A stretch of 64,000 nucleotides of DNA from assembly GCA_024275975.1 (NCBI GenBank), contig JAJRYC010000090.1, positions 54,030-118,029 of the forward strand, in the 5' to 3' direction. The DNA comes from Nitrospirota bacterium (GTDB lineage Bacteria > Nitrospirota > Thermodesulfovibrionia > Thermodesulfovibrionales > UBA6898). How positions within the stretch are numbered: the first letter of the stretch is position 1; each line of letters begins with the position of its first letter. Made by a program: the position numbers and the translations under genes. The notes below the pieces were generated by a model. It saw only the letters and a program-made list of their open reading frames with translations. It made no database searches and was not told where the DNA came from. Shown here one piece after another: positions 15,454 through 25,705 of the stretch.

Positions 15454-16958
15454 AACTGACCGAGATTTTAAGAGGGGTTGATATCGTCGAAATATCAGGC
15501 GACGCCGGGACTGGTATTTCCGGAATCGCCTATGATTCCAGGAAAGTAACGCCGGGGAATCTTTTTGTCGCCGTAAGGGGTGAACATACCGACGGCCATG
15601 ATTTTATCGGGGATGCGATCAAAAAAGGCGCGGTCGCGATATTACATGATAAAGATATAAAGAGCGATGGCTTGCGGACCAGGATAAAAGGAGAGCATAA
15701 GGCCCGGGACCTGGATGGTCCGACGGTTATCCGGGTCAATAACAGCAGGGAAGCGCTCGCCATTGTATCGAATAATTTTTTTATGAGGCCTTCGCACCGG
15801 TTGAGTGTTATCGGGGTGACCGGCACAAACGGCAAGACAACGACGGCATACATCATAAAGTCAATTATTGAGGCGTGGGACAGGAAGACCGGTCTTACGG
15901 GGACGATTCAGCATATGCTTCCGGACGAGGTGCGCGAGGCCCGGCATACAACACCCGAGTCACTCGAATTCCAGGGACTTCTCCATAATATGCTGGCTTC
16001 CGGGTGCACGCATGTTGTTTCCGAGATCTCCTCACACGCGCTTTCACAGAGAAGAATTGACGGCACTGTCTTCAGCGCGGCGGTCTTTACAAACCTGACA
16101 AGAGACCATCTGGACTTTCATAAGACGATGGAAAACTATTTTATGTCAAAGACCCGGCTGTTCACCGGCCTGCTTGATGAAAACGCGCCCGCTGTAATCA
16201 ATTCCGACGATCCATGGGGCCGGAAGCTGATTGAAACACTCTCCGGAAATGTTCTGACATACGGCCTTGGAACGGACGCTGATATTATGGCCACGGATAT
16301 AGCCAGCTCGTTTGACGGATTAAGGTTCAAAATAGTAATGCGGGGTCGAAAACATAGCGTGACTTCTCCTTTGACCGGACTGCCGAATGTTTACAATATC
16401 CTTTCGTCAGCGGCCGCCGCGACTGCCCTGGGTGTGCCGTGGAGTGTGATACTCGACGGCATTAAAAAGGCCGGAACCATAACGGGGCGGTTTGAAAAGG
16501 TCGACGCCGGCCAGGGATTTCTCGCCATTGTCGATTACGCCCATACGGAAGACGCCCTTGAGAGGCTTATATATACCGCGAGGGGGCTTACGAAAGGGAA
16601 GATTATCACTGTCTTCGGCTGCGGCGGCGACAGGGACAGGGGCAAGAGAGAGGTGATGGGCTCTATCGCGACGAGACTGAGTGATTCCGTAATTATCACA
16701 TCGGATAATCCGAGATCGGAAGACCCTGAAAAGATAATCAGGGAAATAGTATCCGGCGCGGTAAGAAAAAACTATCTTATCGAGGCGGACAGAAGAGAAG
16801 CGATAAAGAGGTCTGTAATGATGGCCTCGGACGGTGATGTCGTCCTGGTTGCCGGAAAAGGACACGAGGTTTATCAGGAGATAAAGGGAGAGAGGTTTGA
16901 ATTCAGCGACAGGAAGATACTTGAAGAAACGATCAGTCGCCTGATTAACAATATATAA
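15450..16958 (+). CDS. murE: UDP-MurNAc-tripeptide synthetase MurE
   Basis: MurE adds the third residue of the peptidoglycan stem peptide. The N-terminal UDP-binding part has YDSRKVTPGNLFVAVRGEHTD, the ATP loop is GVTGTNGKTTTAYII, and the substrate loop reads DNPRSEDP. The DNPR tetrad is the mark of enzymes that use meso-diaminopimelate, so a Gram-negative-type wall is expected. The 502-residue length is normal. It overlaps ftsI by 4 bases and is followed by a 54-base gap holding a hairpin before murF, one of the few real gaps in this cluster. Confidence 0.97.
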   Translation: MKLTEILRGVDIVEISGDAGTGISGIAYDSRKVTPGNLFVAVRGEHTDGHDFIGDAIKKGAVAILHDKDIKSDGLRTRIKGEHKARDLDGPTVIRVNNSREALAIVSNNFFMRPSHRLSVIGVTGTNGKTTTAYIIKSIIEAWDRKTGLTGTIQHMLPDEVREARHTTPESLEFQGLLHNMLASGCTHVVSEISSHALSQRRIDGTVFSAAVFTNLTRDHLDFHKTMENYFMSKTRLFTGLLDENAPAVINSDDPWGRKLIETLSGNVLTYGLGTDADIMATDIASSFDGLRFKIVMRGRKHSVTSPLTGLPNVYNILSSAAAATALGVPWSVILDGIKKAGTITGRFEKVDAGQGFLAIVDYAHTEDALERLIYTARGLTKGKIITVFGCGGDRDRGKREVMGSIATRLSDSVIITSDNPRSEDPEKIIREIVSGAVRKNYLIEADRREAIKRSVMMASDGDVVLVAGKGHEVYQEIKGERFEFSDRKILEETISRLINNI

Positions 16959-16960
16959 GG

Positions 16961-16986
16961 CTGTCCGCCCGGAAGGGGCGGGACAG
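16961..16986 (+). other. GC-rich hairpin between murE and murF
   Basis: CTGTCCGCCC and GGGCGGGACAG form a stem of about 10 pairs with one bulged base around a short loop. No run of T follows, so it is not a standard intrinsic terminator; mRNA processing or attenuation within the dcw operon is possible. Confidence 0.55.
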
Positions 16987-17015
16987 ACTGTTATAAAGGA
17001 GAAACAGAGATTTTG

Positions 17016-18365
17016 ATGCTTGAAGAAATTGCAAAAGCAACCGGTGGAAGGGTGATCAGCGGTAAAGAGTGCGCGTTTACCGGCCTTTCCATCGACTCAA
17101 GGACGATAAAAGAAGGAGAACTCTTTGTTGCTCTGAGGGGAGCGAATTTTGACGGACACAGTTTCATGCGTGAGGCATTGAAAGCGGGCGCGGGCGCCAT
17201 TGTGAGTCTTCCTCCGGCGGAGCCGTCAAAGGGCAAGGTGATAATCTACGTAGGGAATACGGTTAAGGCCCTCCATGACATAGCCCGTTATCTCCGGTTA
17301 AAACTTAATGCGCCCGTTATAGGGGTAACCGGCACGAACGGCAAGACAACCACAAAAGAGCTTATCGCGTCAATACTCGGGGAAAGGTGGAAGGTGCTTA
17401 AGACCGCCGGAAACATGAACAATCACATAGGCCTCCCCTTAAGCATCTCAAAGATGGACGGTGATGAGACGGTGATGGTTCTTGAGATGGGTTCTAACGC
17501 CCTGGGTGATATAAAGCAGCTGTGCGAAATCGCTTATCCGGATTTCGCTGTCGTGACGAATGTTGGTCAGGCACATTTCCAGGGATTCGGGAGCATCGAG
17601 ATGGTCAGGAAGACAGACCTCGAGATTCTTGAATATGCGAAGACCGCCTTTGTGAACGCGGACGATGGTTTTCTTATCGAAGGCCTGAAAGATTACACGG
17701 GAAAGACGATAACATACGGGATCAGAAACATGGCTGATGTTTACGCCAGGGACATAGTCCCTGGAGACAGGGGTTCGGATTTTCTGCTCTGCCTGCCTGG
17801 GGGAAGGGAGGCAGGGATTACTTTCGGAGTCGCGGGCAGATTCAATATATATAACGTATTGGCCGCCGCCGCCATCGCGGATGTATTCGGTGTCGGCATC
17901 GAGGATATAAAGAAGGGCATAGAGTCTTTCAGGGGGGTGCCGATGAGACTGGAAATTAAGGACCTGTCCGGGGCCCTCGTGATAAGCGATGTCTATAACG
18001 CGAATCCTTCCTCAATGGATGAAGCTGTAAAGGAACTCGCCAGGTTGAAGAGGCGGCGGACGATCGCCGTGCTGGGTGATATGCTTGAACTCGGCTCGTA
18101 TGCTGAAGAGGCCCATAAAAAACTTGTCAGGCGGATATCCGAACTGAACATTGATCTGCTTATCGCGGTCGGCCCGGAGATGAACAGGGCGGCGGCGGGG
18201 TTTTCGGGAATATATTACGGCGCGGAGGACTCGGTTGCCGCGAGGTCTATACTTTTAAGTATCTGCGGGGATGGCGACACGGTCCTGGTGAAGGGGTCGA
18301 GGAGTATATATATGGAGAGGGTTCTGGACGGTCTGGAGATGAAAGAGGAGGGCCATGCTTTATAA
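17016..18365 (+). CDS. murF: UDP-MurNAc-pentapeptide synthetase MurF
   Basis: MurF adds D-Ala-D-Ala to the UDP-MurNAc tripeptide. Features: IDSRTIKEGELFVALRGANF at the N-terminus, ATP loop GVTGTNGKTTTKELIAS, the central NMNNHIGLPLS and VLEMGSNALGDI, and a C-terminal ligase domain with DVYNANPSSMDEAV. The start may be TTG 17013 or ATG 17016; AAGGAG at 16996-17001 serves both. The 3' end overlaps mraY by 11 bases. Length near 450 is normal. Confidence 0.96.
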   Translation: MLEEIAKATGGRVISGKECAFTGLSIDSRTIKEGELFVALRGANFDGHSFMREALKAGAGAIVSLPPAEPSKGKVIIYVGNTVKALHDIARYLRLKLNAPVIGVTGTNGKTTTKELIASILGERWKVLKTAGNMNNHIGLPLSISKMDGDETVMVLEMGSNALGDIKQLCEIAYPDFAVVTNVGQAHFQGFGSIEMVRKTDLEILEYAKTAFVNADDGFLIEGLKDYTGKTITYGIRNMADVYARDIVPGDRGSDFLLCLPGGREAGITFGVAGRFNIYNVLAAAAIADVFGVGIEDIKKGIESFRGVPMRLEIKDLSGALVISDVYNANPSSMDEAVKELARLKRRRTIAVLGDMLELGSYAEEAHKKLVRRISELNIDLLIAVGPEMNRAAAGFSGIYYGAEDSVAARSILLSICGDGDTVLVKGSRSIYMERVLDGLEMKEEGHAL

Positions 18366-19437
18366 GCTTCTGTACAGTATGCATGACGTTTTTTCTCCGT
18401 TTAACGTTTTCAGGTATATAACGTTCAGGACAACACTCGCCGTGATTACGGCCCTGGTGCTTTCGCTTATGGTAGGTCCATGGGTCATAGACAGACTGAA
18501 GAAGATAAGCATAACACAGCAGATAAGAAACGATGGCCCGCAGACCCATATCAAGAAATCAGGGACGCCGACGATGGGCGGGATCATAATAATTTTCAGT
18601 ATCATCGTCTCGATGTTAATGTGGGGCGATCTCGGAAATATGTATGTATGGATAATGCTGTTTTCACTCGTCGGTTACGGCGGCATCGGCCTGATCGACG
18701 ATTATCTCAAGGTGGTGAAAAAAGATACGAAAGGACTCCGCGCCTGCTATAAATTCGGGGCCCAGATCGTGCTGGCGCTGGTGATAGTCTTCCTGCTTTA
18801 TAAGAATCCGGATGACCCTTACAGTTCATTGCTCATAGTTCCTTTTTTCAAAAAGGGGCTTATTTATCTCGGATGGGTTTATATTCCCTTTTCGATAATT
18901 GTGATGATAGGCGCGTCAAACGCAGTTAATCTTACGGACGGAATAGACGGCCTTGCAGTAGGGCTTGTCAGCATCGCGGTGCTGGCGAACCTGATACTGG
19001 TTTATATCTCCGGCAATATCAATTTCGCGGAGTATCTGCAGGTCCTGTATCTGCGCGGCACCGGAGAGCTTACGGTCTTCTGCGGTGCTATGTTCGGAGC
19101 CTGCCTCGGGTTCTTATGGTTTAACTCGTATCCGGCCGAAATATTCATGGGCGATATAGGTTCGCTGGGGCTTGGAGGCGCTCTGGGCACGCTGGCTGTA
19201 ATCACAAAACATGAGATAGTCCTTGCGGTTGTCGGCGGCATATTTGTTGTCGAGACACTTTCCGTCGTATTTCAGGTTTTGTCATTCAGGTTGACCGGGA
19301 AGAGGATATTCAGGATGGCGCCCATACACCATCACTTTGAGCTGAAAGGCTGGCATGAGTCAAAGGTGATTGTCAGATTCTGGATCGTCGGCATAATGCT
19401 GGCGCTTCTGAGCCTGGCGACCCTGAAACTCAGGTAA
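18355..19437 (+). CDS. mraY: Phospho-N-acetylmuramoyl-pentapeptide-transferase MraY
   Basis: MraY transfers phospho-MurNAc-pentapeptide to undecaprenyl phosphate, making lipid I at the inner membrane. The 360-residue protein has about ten TM helices and the diagnostic loops GTPTMGGI, the metal-site IDDYLKV, NAVNLTDGIDGLA and the late MAPIHHHFELKGW. It starts with an ATG inside the murF end (11-base overlap). A 67-base gap with A-rich sequence separates it from murD. Confidence 0.97.
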   Translation: MLYKLLYSMHDVFSPFNVFRYITFRTTLAVITALVLSLMVGPWVIDRLKKISITQQIRNDGPQTHIKKSGTPTMGGIIIIFSIIVSMLMWGDLGNMYVWIMLFSLVGYGGIGLIDDYLKVVKKDTKGLRACYKFGAQIVLALVIVFLLYKNPDDPYSSLLIVPFFKKGLIYLGWVYIPFSIIVMIGASNAVNLTDGIDGLAVGLVSIAVLANLILVYISGNINFAEYLQVLYLRGTGELTVFCGAMFGACLGFLWFNSYPAEIFMGDIGSLGLGGALGTLAVITKHEIVLAVVGGIFVVETLSVVFQVLSFRLTGKRIFRMAPIHHHFELKGWHESKVIVRFWIVGIMLALLSLATLKLR

Positions 19438-19504
19438 TTATGGGCATGGAGATACGGCTGGAAAATAACTATTTAGAGAGCAGAAAAACAGAAAAAAAGA
19501 AATT

Positions 19505-20992
19505 ATGACAACCGGTGAGAAGGTGAAGATGGAGTTAAAGGATAAAAAAGTGATTGTCGTGGGTCTGGCCAGAAGCGGCGTTGGCGCCGCAAACCTTCTG
19601 ACTGAGATGGGGGCGGTGGTTACGGTCACGGACATAAAGCCGGAAGAAGAACTGGCTGACCCGATAAAAAGGCTGTCGTCTTCCGTACGGCTGGCGCTGG
19701 GCGGCCATCCGGATGACCTCTTCAATTCAGCGGAGATGATCGTTGTCAGTCCTGGCGTTCCGCTTGAACTCGGCCCGGTCGCCTCCGCGAAAGCCGAAGG
19801 CGTAACCGTGATCGGCGAGCTTGAGCTGGCGTACAGAATAATTCAGGATGCGGGATTTACCGACAGCATACCGTTTCTGGCCGTTACGGGCAGCAACGGG
19901 AAATCCACCACAACCACGCTTCTCGATCTTATGCTCCGGAAGAGCGGTTTTCGGACGCTTCTTGGGGGTAATACCGGCTATGCCCTGACCGAGGGAATAT
20001 ACAGGATATTCATGGATAGTGCGGAGACCCTGGGCCGCTGTAATGGCGGTCATGGACCGGGGGCTTCGCCTGATTTCATAGTCGCCGAGGTATCGAGTTT
20101 CCAGCTGGAGGGCATGGAAGATTTCAGGCCGTCTATCGCGGCCATACTCAACATCACTCCCGACCATCTTGACAGGTATGCTTCGATGGCTGAATACATC
20201 AACGCCAAGGCGAGGATATTCAAAAGGCTGGATGAAGGCGACCGCCTTCTGCTCAACCGGGATGACCCCGAGACGGCAAAATTGGAACTGGAAATGATAA
20301 AGGCCGGAAAACATAAAATGAATATCTTTTATTTCAGCCGTCGGCATGAAGTCAAGGGCGTTTATTACAGGGACGGAAAGGTCTATTGCAATATTCCGGG
20401 CATTCCGGGTCTGCCACGCAACGCGACGCTTATCAATGCCGATGAGATAATGATCAGAGGTGTCCACAACCTGGAGAACGCCATGGCTGCTTCAGCCATG
20501 GCCCTCCTTGCAGGCTCTCCTCCCGATGCGGTCAGGGAAGCCCTCCGGGAATTCAGGGGCCTTGAGCACAGGCTTGAATTCGTGAGGGAGCTTGACGGGG
20601 TCAAATACATCAATGATTCAAAGGGGACAAATGTCGGCGCGGTCGCCAAGTCGATCGAAAGCTTTCATGAGCCCTTGATACTTATAGCAGGCGGCCGGGA
20701 CAAGGCAGGCGATTTTTCGATGATCAGAAATCTGGTCTCGGAAAAGGTCAAGGCGCTGGTCCTGATAGGAGAAGCAAGCGGGAAGATAAGGGACGCCCTG
20801 GGCGATATTACGGAGACGGTGTTGGCGGAAGACTTAATGGATGCCGTTACTCTGTCGCGTGAGATGGCGGACTCGGGCGACGTAGTTCTTCTGTCGCCTG
20901 CCTGCGCCAGCTTTGATATGTTTCAGGATTTTGAGGAGAGGGGCGGGACATTCAGAAAGATAGTCGGGCGACTGGGAGAAAAGCATGGATAG
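19505..20992 (+). CDS. murD: UDP-N-acetylmuramoylalanine--D-glutamate ligase MurD
   Basis: MurD adds D-Glu to UDP-MurNAc-L-Ala. It begins KDKKVIVVGLARSGVGAANLL (the dinucleotide-like UDP site), carries the ATP loop TGSNGKSTTTTLLD, the carbamylated-Lys region, and the C-terminal YINDSKGTNVGAVAKSIES and ILIAGGRDKAGDF, all specific. The ATG at 19505 gives eight extra residues before a second in-frame ATG (19529), which may be the real start. A 22-codon open frame (19440-19508) overlaps the start but has no support as a gene. Its stop overlaps ftsW. Confidence 0.96.
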   Translation: MTTGEKVKMELKDKKVIVVGLARSGVGAANLLTEMGAVVTVTDIKPEEELADPIKRLSSSVRLALGGHPDDLFNSAEMIVVSPGVPLELGPVASAKAEGVTVIGELELAYRIIQDAGFTDSIPFLAVTGSNGKSTTTTLLDLMLRKSGFRTLLGGNTGYALTEGIYRIFMDSAETLGRCNGGHGPGASPDFIVAEVSSFQLEGMEDFRPSIAAILNITPDHLDRYASMAEYINAKARIFKRLDEGDRLLLNRDDPETAKLELEMIKAGKHKMNIFYFSRRHEVKGVYYRDGKVYCNIPGIPGLPRNATLINADEIMIRGVHNLENAMAASAMALLAGSPPDAVREALREFRGLEHRLEFVRELDGVKYINDSKGTNVGAVAKSIESFHEPLILIAGGRDKAGDFSMIRNLVSEKVKALVLIGEASGKIRDALGDITETVLAEDLMDAVTLSREMADSGDVVLLSPACASFDMFQDFEERGGTFRKIVGRLGEKHG

Positions 20993-22181
20993 TCAATTGT
21001 CCGGTATAAGGCCACCTGCCGACAGGCTCATGTTATTTATCATGCTGCTTCTTATGGCATTAGGAGCGCTTATGATATACAGCTCGACGTCAGTGGTCAA
21101 TCCGGTGCTTCCCGGTCGCGATATTTCGGGCTTCTATTATTTCAGGAGGCATCTCTTTACAATGGTCGTGGGTGGGCTTGCCATGTTTTTCACTTATAAG
21201 CTGAACCCCTCGCTGATCGGGAAAATGGCGCTCCCGCTGATGATCTTTTCTTTTTTTCTTTTGCTTCTTGTATTTATTCAGGGCATCGGAGTATCGGCCG
21301 GCGGCGCAAGGAGATGGATAAAACTCTGGCCCACGACTTTCCAGCATTCAGAGCTTGTCAAACTGACGATGGTAATATTCCTCGCGAAGTTTATGTCAGG
21401 CCCGGCTTACAACACGGAAAGGTTAAGCTCTTTCCTGACCCCGCTGCTTGTCATGGGGGTGTTTCAGGTTATCTTTATGTTACAGCCTGATTTCGGAGCG
21501 ACAATGAGCCTTGCGTTTTTGACATTCGTCATGCTCTTCATCTCCGGAGCGCGGCTTAAGTACATGGCTTATGTTATACTTCTCTCCCTGCCGGTCATCT
21601 ACAAGCTGATCATGGAGCCATATCGCCTGAAGAGGTTCACCACCTTTCTCGATCCATGGAAAGACCCGCAGGGAAGTGGCTTCCAGCTTGTGCAGTCCTT
21701 CATAGCCTTCGGAAGCGGGGGACTGACGGGACTTGGGCTGGGCGAATCAAAGCAGAAACTCTCATTCCTGCCCGCCGCGCATACGGATTTTATTTTCAGT
21801 CTTATGGGTGAAGAAATCGGATTTATCGGCGTAAGCGTCGTGGTCGTCCTTTTCCTGGTCCTGTTCATAAGAGGCATATCCATAGCGAACAGATCGAAAA
21901 ACAGCTTTGTTTACTATCTTGCCTATGGCCTGACAATGATGATATCCCTGCAGGCGCTCATAAATTTCGCCGTTGTCCTTGGACTGGTCCCCACAAAGGG
22001 ACTTCCACTTCCGTTTATGAGTTACGGCGGCTCGGCCCTTCTGGTTAACATGGTGGCCGTAGGTATCCTGCTCGGGATTTCCAGGGGTGAAGACGACGGG
22101 CCGGCTGTTGAACAGCATGATATTAAGGTCAGAAGAATGGCGCGGAGAAATATTTACAAAAGGAAGGGATACAGGATTTGA
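20985..22181 (+). CDS. ftsW: Septal peptidoglycan glycosyltransferase FtsW
   Basis: SEDS-family glycosyltransferase that polymerises lipid II at the septum with FtsI. The 398-residue protein has about ten TM helices with the family landmarks GGARRWIKL, QHSELVKLTMVIFLA, QPDFGATMSL, RLKRFTTFLDPW, HTDFIFSLMGEEIGF and PLPFMSYGGSALLVNM. The C-terminal cytoplasmic tail is basic. It overlaps murD by 8 bases and murG by 4 bases (TTGA), consistent with tight coupling. Confidence 0.97.
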   Translation: MDSQLSGIRPPADRLMLFIMLLLMALGALMIYSSTSVVNPVLPGRDISGFYYFRRHLFTMVVGGLAMFFTYKLNPSLIGKMALPLMIFSFFLLLLVFIQGIGVSAGGARRWIKLWPTTFQHSELVKLTMVIFLAKFMSGPAYNTERLSSFLTPLLVMGVFQVIFMLQPDFGATMSLAFLTFVMLFISGARLKYMAYVILLSLPVIYKLIMEPYRLKRFTTFLDPWKDPQGSGFQLVQSFIAFGSGGLTGLGLGESKQKLSFLPAAHTDFIFSLMGEEIGFIGVSVVVVLFLVLFIRGISIANRSKNSFVYYLAYGLTMMISLQALINFAVVLGLVPTKGLPLPFMSYGGSALLVNMVAVGILLGISRGEDDGPAVEQHDIKVRRMARRNIYKRKGYRI

Positions 22182-23302
22182 AGGTGATGATAGCCGGAGG
22201 CGGAACAGGCGGCCACCTTTTTCCTGGTCTGGCCCTGGCGGAAGAATTTAAAAGGAGGGACAGCGACGCGGAAGTGATATTTGTCGGCACTGAACATGGC
22301 CTGGAGGCGAAGATAATTCCCAGGGAAGGGTATCCGATAAAATTCCTGAGGGCCGAGGGGATAGCCGGCCGGTCGATCTTAATGAAGATAAAGGCGGTCC
22401 GGACATTAATCCATTCGCTGTTCGACGCGCGCAGGATGATGCGGGCTGTCTCGCCTGATATTGTTATAGGTGTGGGCGGATACGCCTCGGGCGCCATTGT
22501 TTTTGTCGCGCATATGAAATCGATCGCCACCATGATACATGAACAGAATTCAGTGCCGGGGATTACAAACAGGATACTGGGAAAGTTTGTAAAAGGGATA
22601 TGCGTAACATTCCAGGAGAGTCTTACTTTCTTCCCGTTAAGCAGGACATACCTTGTGGGTAATCCCATAAGGCTGAAGATATTCAAGGGAGAACGTGAGC
22701 CGGTAAGCAGGCTTTTCGCGCTGGACAAAGATAAGTTTACAGTCCTGATATTCGGCGGCAGCAGCGGTGCCAGGTCCATAAACAGGGCGATGGTCAACGC
22801 GCTGAATCACATGCCGGACCTGAAGGACAAGATACAGTTTCTGCATCAGACGGGAGATATGGACTACGAAGATGTGCGGGAATCCTACAGAAAGGCTGGC
22901 GCTAAGGGAACAGTCGCGCCGTTTATATACCAGATGGCGGAGGCGTATGCCATGGCTGATATCGTTGTCTCCAGGGCCGGCGCGACGACTGTCGCGGAAC
23001 TCATCGCCCTCGGAAAACCGGCCATACTGGTGCCTTATCCTCATGCCGTGGGCCGGCATCAGGAGTTTAACGCGTTAAAGCTTAAGGAATTGGGAGCGGC
23101 CTTTATGATACCTGATAATGAACTCAGGGGCGAGACGCTCGCCGGGTACATTCGTGAACTATATGAGAACGAGTCCGCCAGGATGGATATGCGGAGGGCG
23201 AGTAGTGTACTGGGAAAGCCGGATGCCGACAAAAAGATCGTGGATATAGCCATGAGTCTGATAAAAAAAGACGAAGATATAAAGAGAAAAGTTAAGCATT
23301 AA
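22178..23302 (+). CDS. murG: Lipid II synthase MurG
   Basis: MurG transfers GlcNAc to lipid I on the cytoplasmic face of the membrane. GT-B fold with the N-terminal GGGTGGHLFPGLALAEEF, the acceptor loop VGVGGYASGAIV, HEQNSVPGITNRIL, and the donor-domain FGGSSGARSIN, VVSRAGATTVAEL and VPYPHAVGRHQEFNA. Starts at TTG 22178 overlapping the ftsW stop. Length of 374 residues is slightly above the norm because of a basic C-terminal tail. Confidence 0.97.
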   Translation: MKVMIAGGGTGGHLFPGLALAEEFKRRDSDAEVIFVGTEHGLEAKIIPREGYPIKFLRAEGIAGRSILMKIKAVRTLIHSLFDARRMMRAVSPDIVIGVGGYASGAIVFVAHMKSIATMIHEQNSVPGITNRILGKFVKGICVTFQESLTFFPLSRTYLVGNPIRLKIFKGEREPVSRLFALDKDKFTVLIFGGSSGARSINRAMVNALNHMPDLKDKIQFLHQTGDMDYEDVRESYRKAGAKGTVAPFIYQMAEAYAMADIVVSRAGATTVAELIALGKPAILVPYPHAVGRHQEFNALKLKELGAAFMIPDNELRGETLAGYIRELYENESARMDMRRASSVLGKPDADKKIVDIAMSLIKKDEDIKRKVKH

Positions 23303-23354
23303 ATTAATCGTCCGGCGTCACGGTTGTTAGATTATGAGTTTTAAAGGAGCTGGT

Positions 23355-24743
23355 GTGTTTGAAAAATACGGTGTTATACATTTTGTCGGAATAGGTGGAA
23401 TAGGGATGTCGGGCATTGCTGAAGTGCTTTCGAACCTGGGCTATGAAGTGACCGGATCCGACCTGAAGGCGACCGAGACAACCAGGAGGCTGGAGGAACT
23501 GGGAATAAAAATATACAGGGGCCAGAGTGAAGAGAATATCGGTAAAGCCAGGGTCGTGGTTATATCGTCCGCGGTCCTGCCGGACAATCCGGAAGTAGTG
23601 GCGGCGCGAAGACTTTCCATCCCAGTGATCCCGAGGGCGGAGATGCTTGCCGAACTTGCGAGGTTGAAATACGGTATCCTGATCGCGGGGTCGCACGGAA
23701 AGACGACCACGACATCGCTTATCTCGACCATCCTTGGACATGGAGGATTAGACCCGACGATCATAATCGGAGGGAAGCTTAAGGGGATCGGAAGTAACGC
23801 GAAACTCGGGCAGGGAGAGTTTCTGGTGGCCGAAGCGGATGAAAGCGACGGTTCCTTCCTGAAGCTTTCTCCCACGATCGCGGTTGTAACGAACATTGAC
23901 AGGGAACATATGGAATTTTTCAAAAACATGGAGAACCTAAGGGAAGCCTTTCTCTCATTTATTAATAAAGTCCCGTTTTATGGCGTATCGCTTATCTGCG
24001 CCGAGGATGAGAACCTGAGAAGCCTGATTCCCCATATACACAGGAGTTTTTTGACATACGGGTTTTCGGAATCCTCTGATATATATGCCGTGAATATCGA
24101 AAAAGGATACATGTCCACGAGTTTCGACGTGGTCTACGGAAAAGAGGCCATCGGCAGGTTCTCGGTGCCTCTGCCGGGCTCATACAATATGCTTAACAGC
24201 CTGGCCTCCATCGGGGTCGCCCTGGAATTAAAAATGGATGTTTCAGCGATAAAAGAAGCGCTGAAGTCATTCAGCGGTATACAGCGCAGGTTTGAATTTA
24301 AGGGGGAAGCGAAAGGTATAAAGATCTACGACGATTATTGCCACCATCCTTCCGAGATAAGGGCCACTCTCTCGGCCGCAAGGGAGAACCTGCGGTTTCT
24401 CGATGGAAAAGGAAGGCTGTTTGTTATTTTTCAGCCGCACAGGTATACGAGGACCGCGGACTTAATGGATGAATTTTCGGCCTCGTTCGGAGATTCCGAC
24501 TATCTCGTTCTTCTTGATATCTATCCCGCCGGCGAAAAATCCATTGAAGGCGTCACCTCAGAGGCGCTCGCCGGGAAGATCAGAAAAAGGGGCCATGGCA
24601 ATGTCATTTATTCACCCGGCGGGGAAGAGGCGCTGAATCAGGTTTTGTCGGAAATGAAAAAGGGAGACATACTTTTTACTCTCGGCGCCGGGGACGTCTG
24701 GAAGCTCGGGGAAAAAGTATTGAAGGGGCTGAATATTGATTAA
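23355..24743 (+). CDS. murC: UDP-N-acetylmuramate--L-alanine ligase MurC
   Basis: MurC adds the first amino acid, L-Ala, to UDP-MurNAc. It shows HFVGIGGIGMSGIAEVL, the ATP loop AGSHGKTTTTSLIS, EADESDGSFL, NIDREHMEFF, and the C-terminal DDYCHHPSEIRATL and FQPHRYTRT. I chose GTG at 23355 because AAAGGAG ends 5 bases before it and the family normally starts just there; an ATG at 23334 without a ribosome-binding site would add seven residues. The stop overlaps the murB start by 8 bases. Confidence 0.96.
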   Translation: MFEKYGVIHFVGIGGIGMSGIAEVLSNLGYEVTGSDLKATETTRRLEELGIKIYRGQSEENIGKARVVVISSAVLPDNPEVVAARRLSIPVIPRAEMLAELARLKYGILIAGSHGKTTTTSLISTILGHGGLDPTIIIGGKLKGIGSNAKLGQGEFLVAEADESDGSFLKLSPTIAVVTNIDREHMEFFKNMENLREAFLSFINKVPFYGVSLICAEDENLRSLIPHIHRSFLTYGFSESSDIYAVNIEKGYMSTSFDVVYGKEAIGRFSVPLPGSYNMLNSLASIGVALELKMDVSAIKEALKSFSGIQRRFEFKGEAKGIKIYDDYCHHPSEIRATLSAARENLRFLDGKGRLFVIFQPHRYTRTADLMDEFSASFGDSDYLVLLDIYPAGEKSIEGVTSEALAGKIRKRGHGNVIYSPGGEEALNQVLSEMKKGDILFTLGAGDVWKLGEKVLKGLNID

Positions 24744-25659
24744 CAGGAAAGAATGGCGGGAAGCATTAAAAGATATCTATCGGGGAGAGATGAAATTCGA
24801 TGTCCCGATGAAGGATTATACCGGCCTGGCGATAGGCGGGCCCGCAGATGTTATGGCGGCGCCTGATGACCCCATTTCCATGAGGGACCTGATTGTTTTT
24901 CTGAAGAAAAAAGGGACGCCTTTTCTGACTCTCGGCAGAGGGACGAACATACTTGTCAGGGACGGTGGCATTGACGGGGCCGTTATATCTGTTAACACGT
25001 TCAGAAAAATAGAAGTGCTGAAAGAAGGAATCAGGTATGTCGATCTGTTTGTGGAAGCAGGCCTGTCTCTGCGGGAGCTGGTCAACTTCTGCAGGGAAAG
25101 GGGCTACTCCGGGATTGAAGGGCTGACCGGAATACCCGGAACAGTGGGCGGCGCTATATGTGGAAACGCCGGCTCATTCGGCTACGAGATAAAGGATGTG
25201 CTTGTCTCTGTCGCGATTATGGATTCCAACGGCGGACTCGGGATGTTCAGGGCTGAAGGCCTGGGCTTCGGATACAGGAGATCGGACATCTCTCCGAAAG
25301 ACATTGTGCTGAGCGCCAACCTGAGACTGGAGAGATTTGAAGAGGCGGAGGTGTCTAAACGCATGGAGAAGTTTTTAAGGGAAAAGAGACGGAACCAGCC
25401 CCTTTCGGAGAGGTCCGCCGGATGCGTCTTCAGAAATCCCGGGGGTGTTCAGGCAGGCAGGCTTATTGATGAGGCGGGCTGCAAGGGAATGAGAGTGGGC
25501 GGTATTGAAGTCAGCACCGTCCACGCGAACTTCTTTATAAACAGGGGTGAAGGCACGGCGGTCGACTATATGAGACTCATGGATGAGGTTTCATCGATCG
25601 TGAATAAAAAAACCGGCATTGTCCTGGAGCCGGAGATAAGAGTGATCGGGAGAGATTAA
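24736..25659 (+). CDS. murB: UDP-N-acetylenolpyruvoylglucosamine reductase MurB
   Basis: MurB is the FAD enzyme that reduces UDP-GlcNAc-enolpyruvate to UDP-MurNAc using NADPH. FAD-binding motifs include [13 protein letters not shown] and [15 protein letters not shown]; the catalytic Ser lies in [12 protein letters not shown] and the catalytic Glu in [10 protein letters not shown] near the C-terminus. The 307-residue length fits the shorter type II enzymes. Start is TTG 24736, inside the murC end. A 46-base gap follows before ddl. Confidence 0.96.
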   Translation: MINRKEWREALKDIYRGEMKFDVPMKDYTGLAIGGPADVMAAPDDPISMRDLIVFLKKKGTPFLTLGRGTNILVRDGGIDGAVISVNTFRKIEVLKEGIRYVDLFVEAGLSLRELVNFCRERGYSGIEGLTGIPGTVGGAICGNAGSFGYEIKDVLVSVAIMDSNGGLGMFRAEGLGFGYRRSDISPKDIVLSANLRLERFEEAEVSKRMEKFLREKRRNQPLSERSAGCVFRNPGGVQAGRLIDEAGCKGMRVGGIEVSTVHANFFINRGEGTAVDYMRLMDEVSSIVNKKTGIVLEPEIRVIGRD

Positions 25660-25705
25660 TGCGTCGGCAGATAAACCGTTCATCAGGCGTAGAGAGAAGA
25701 TTGGA

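Noticed and set aside
19440..19508. A 22-codon open frame with ATGA overlap to murD.
   Set aside because: Lys/Glu-rich low-complexity product, no homology that I recognise; more likely spacer.
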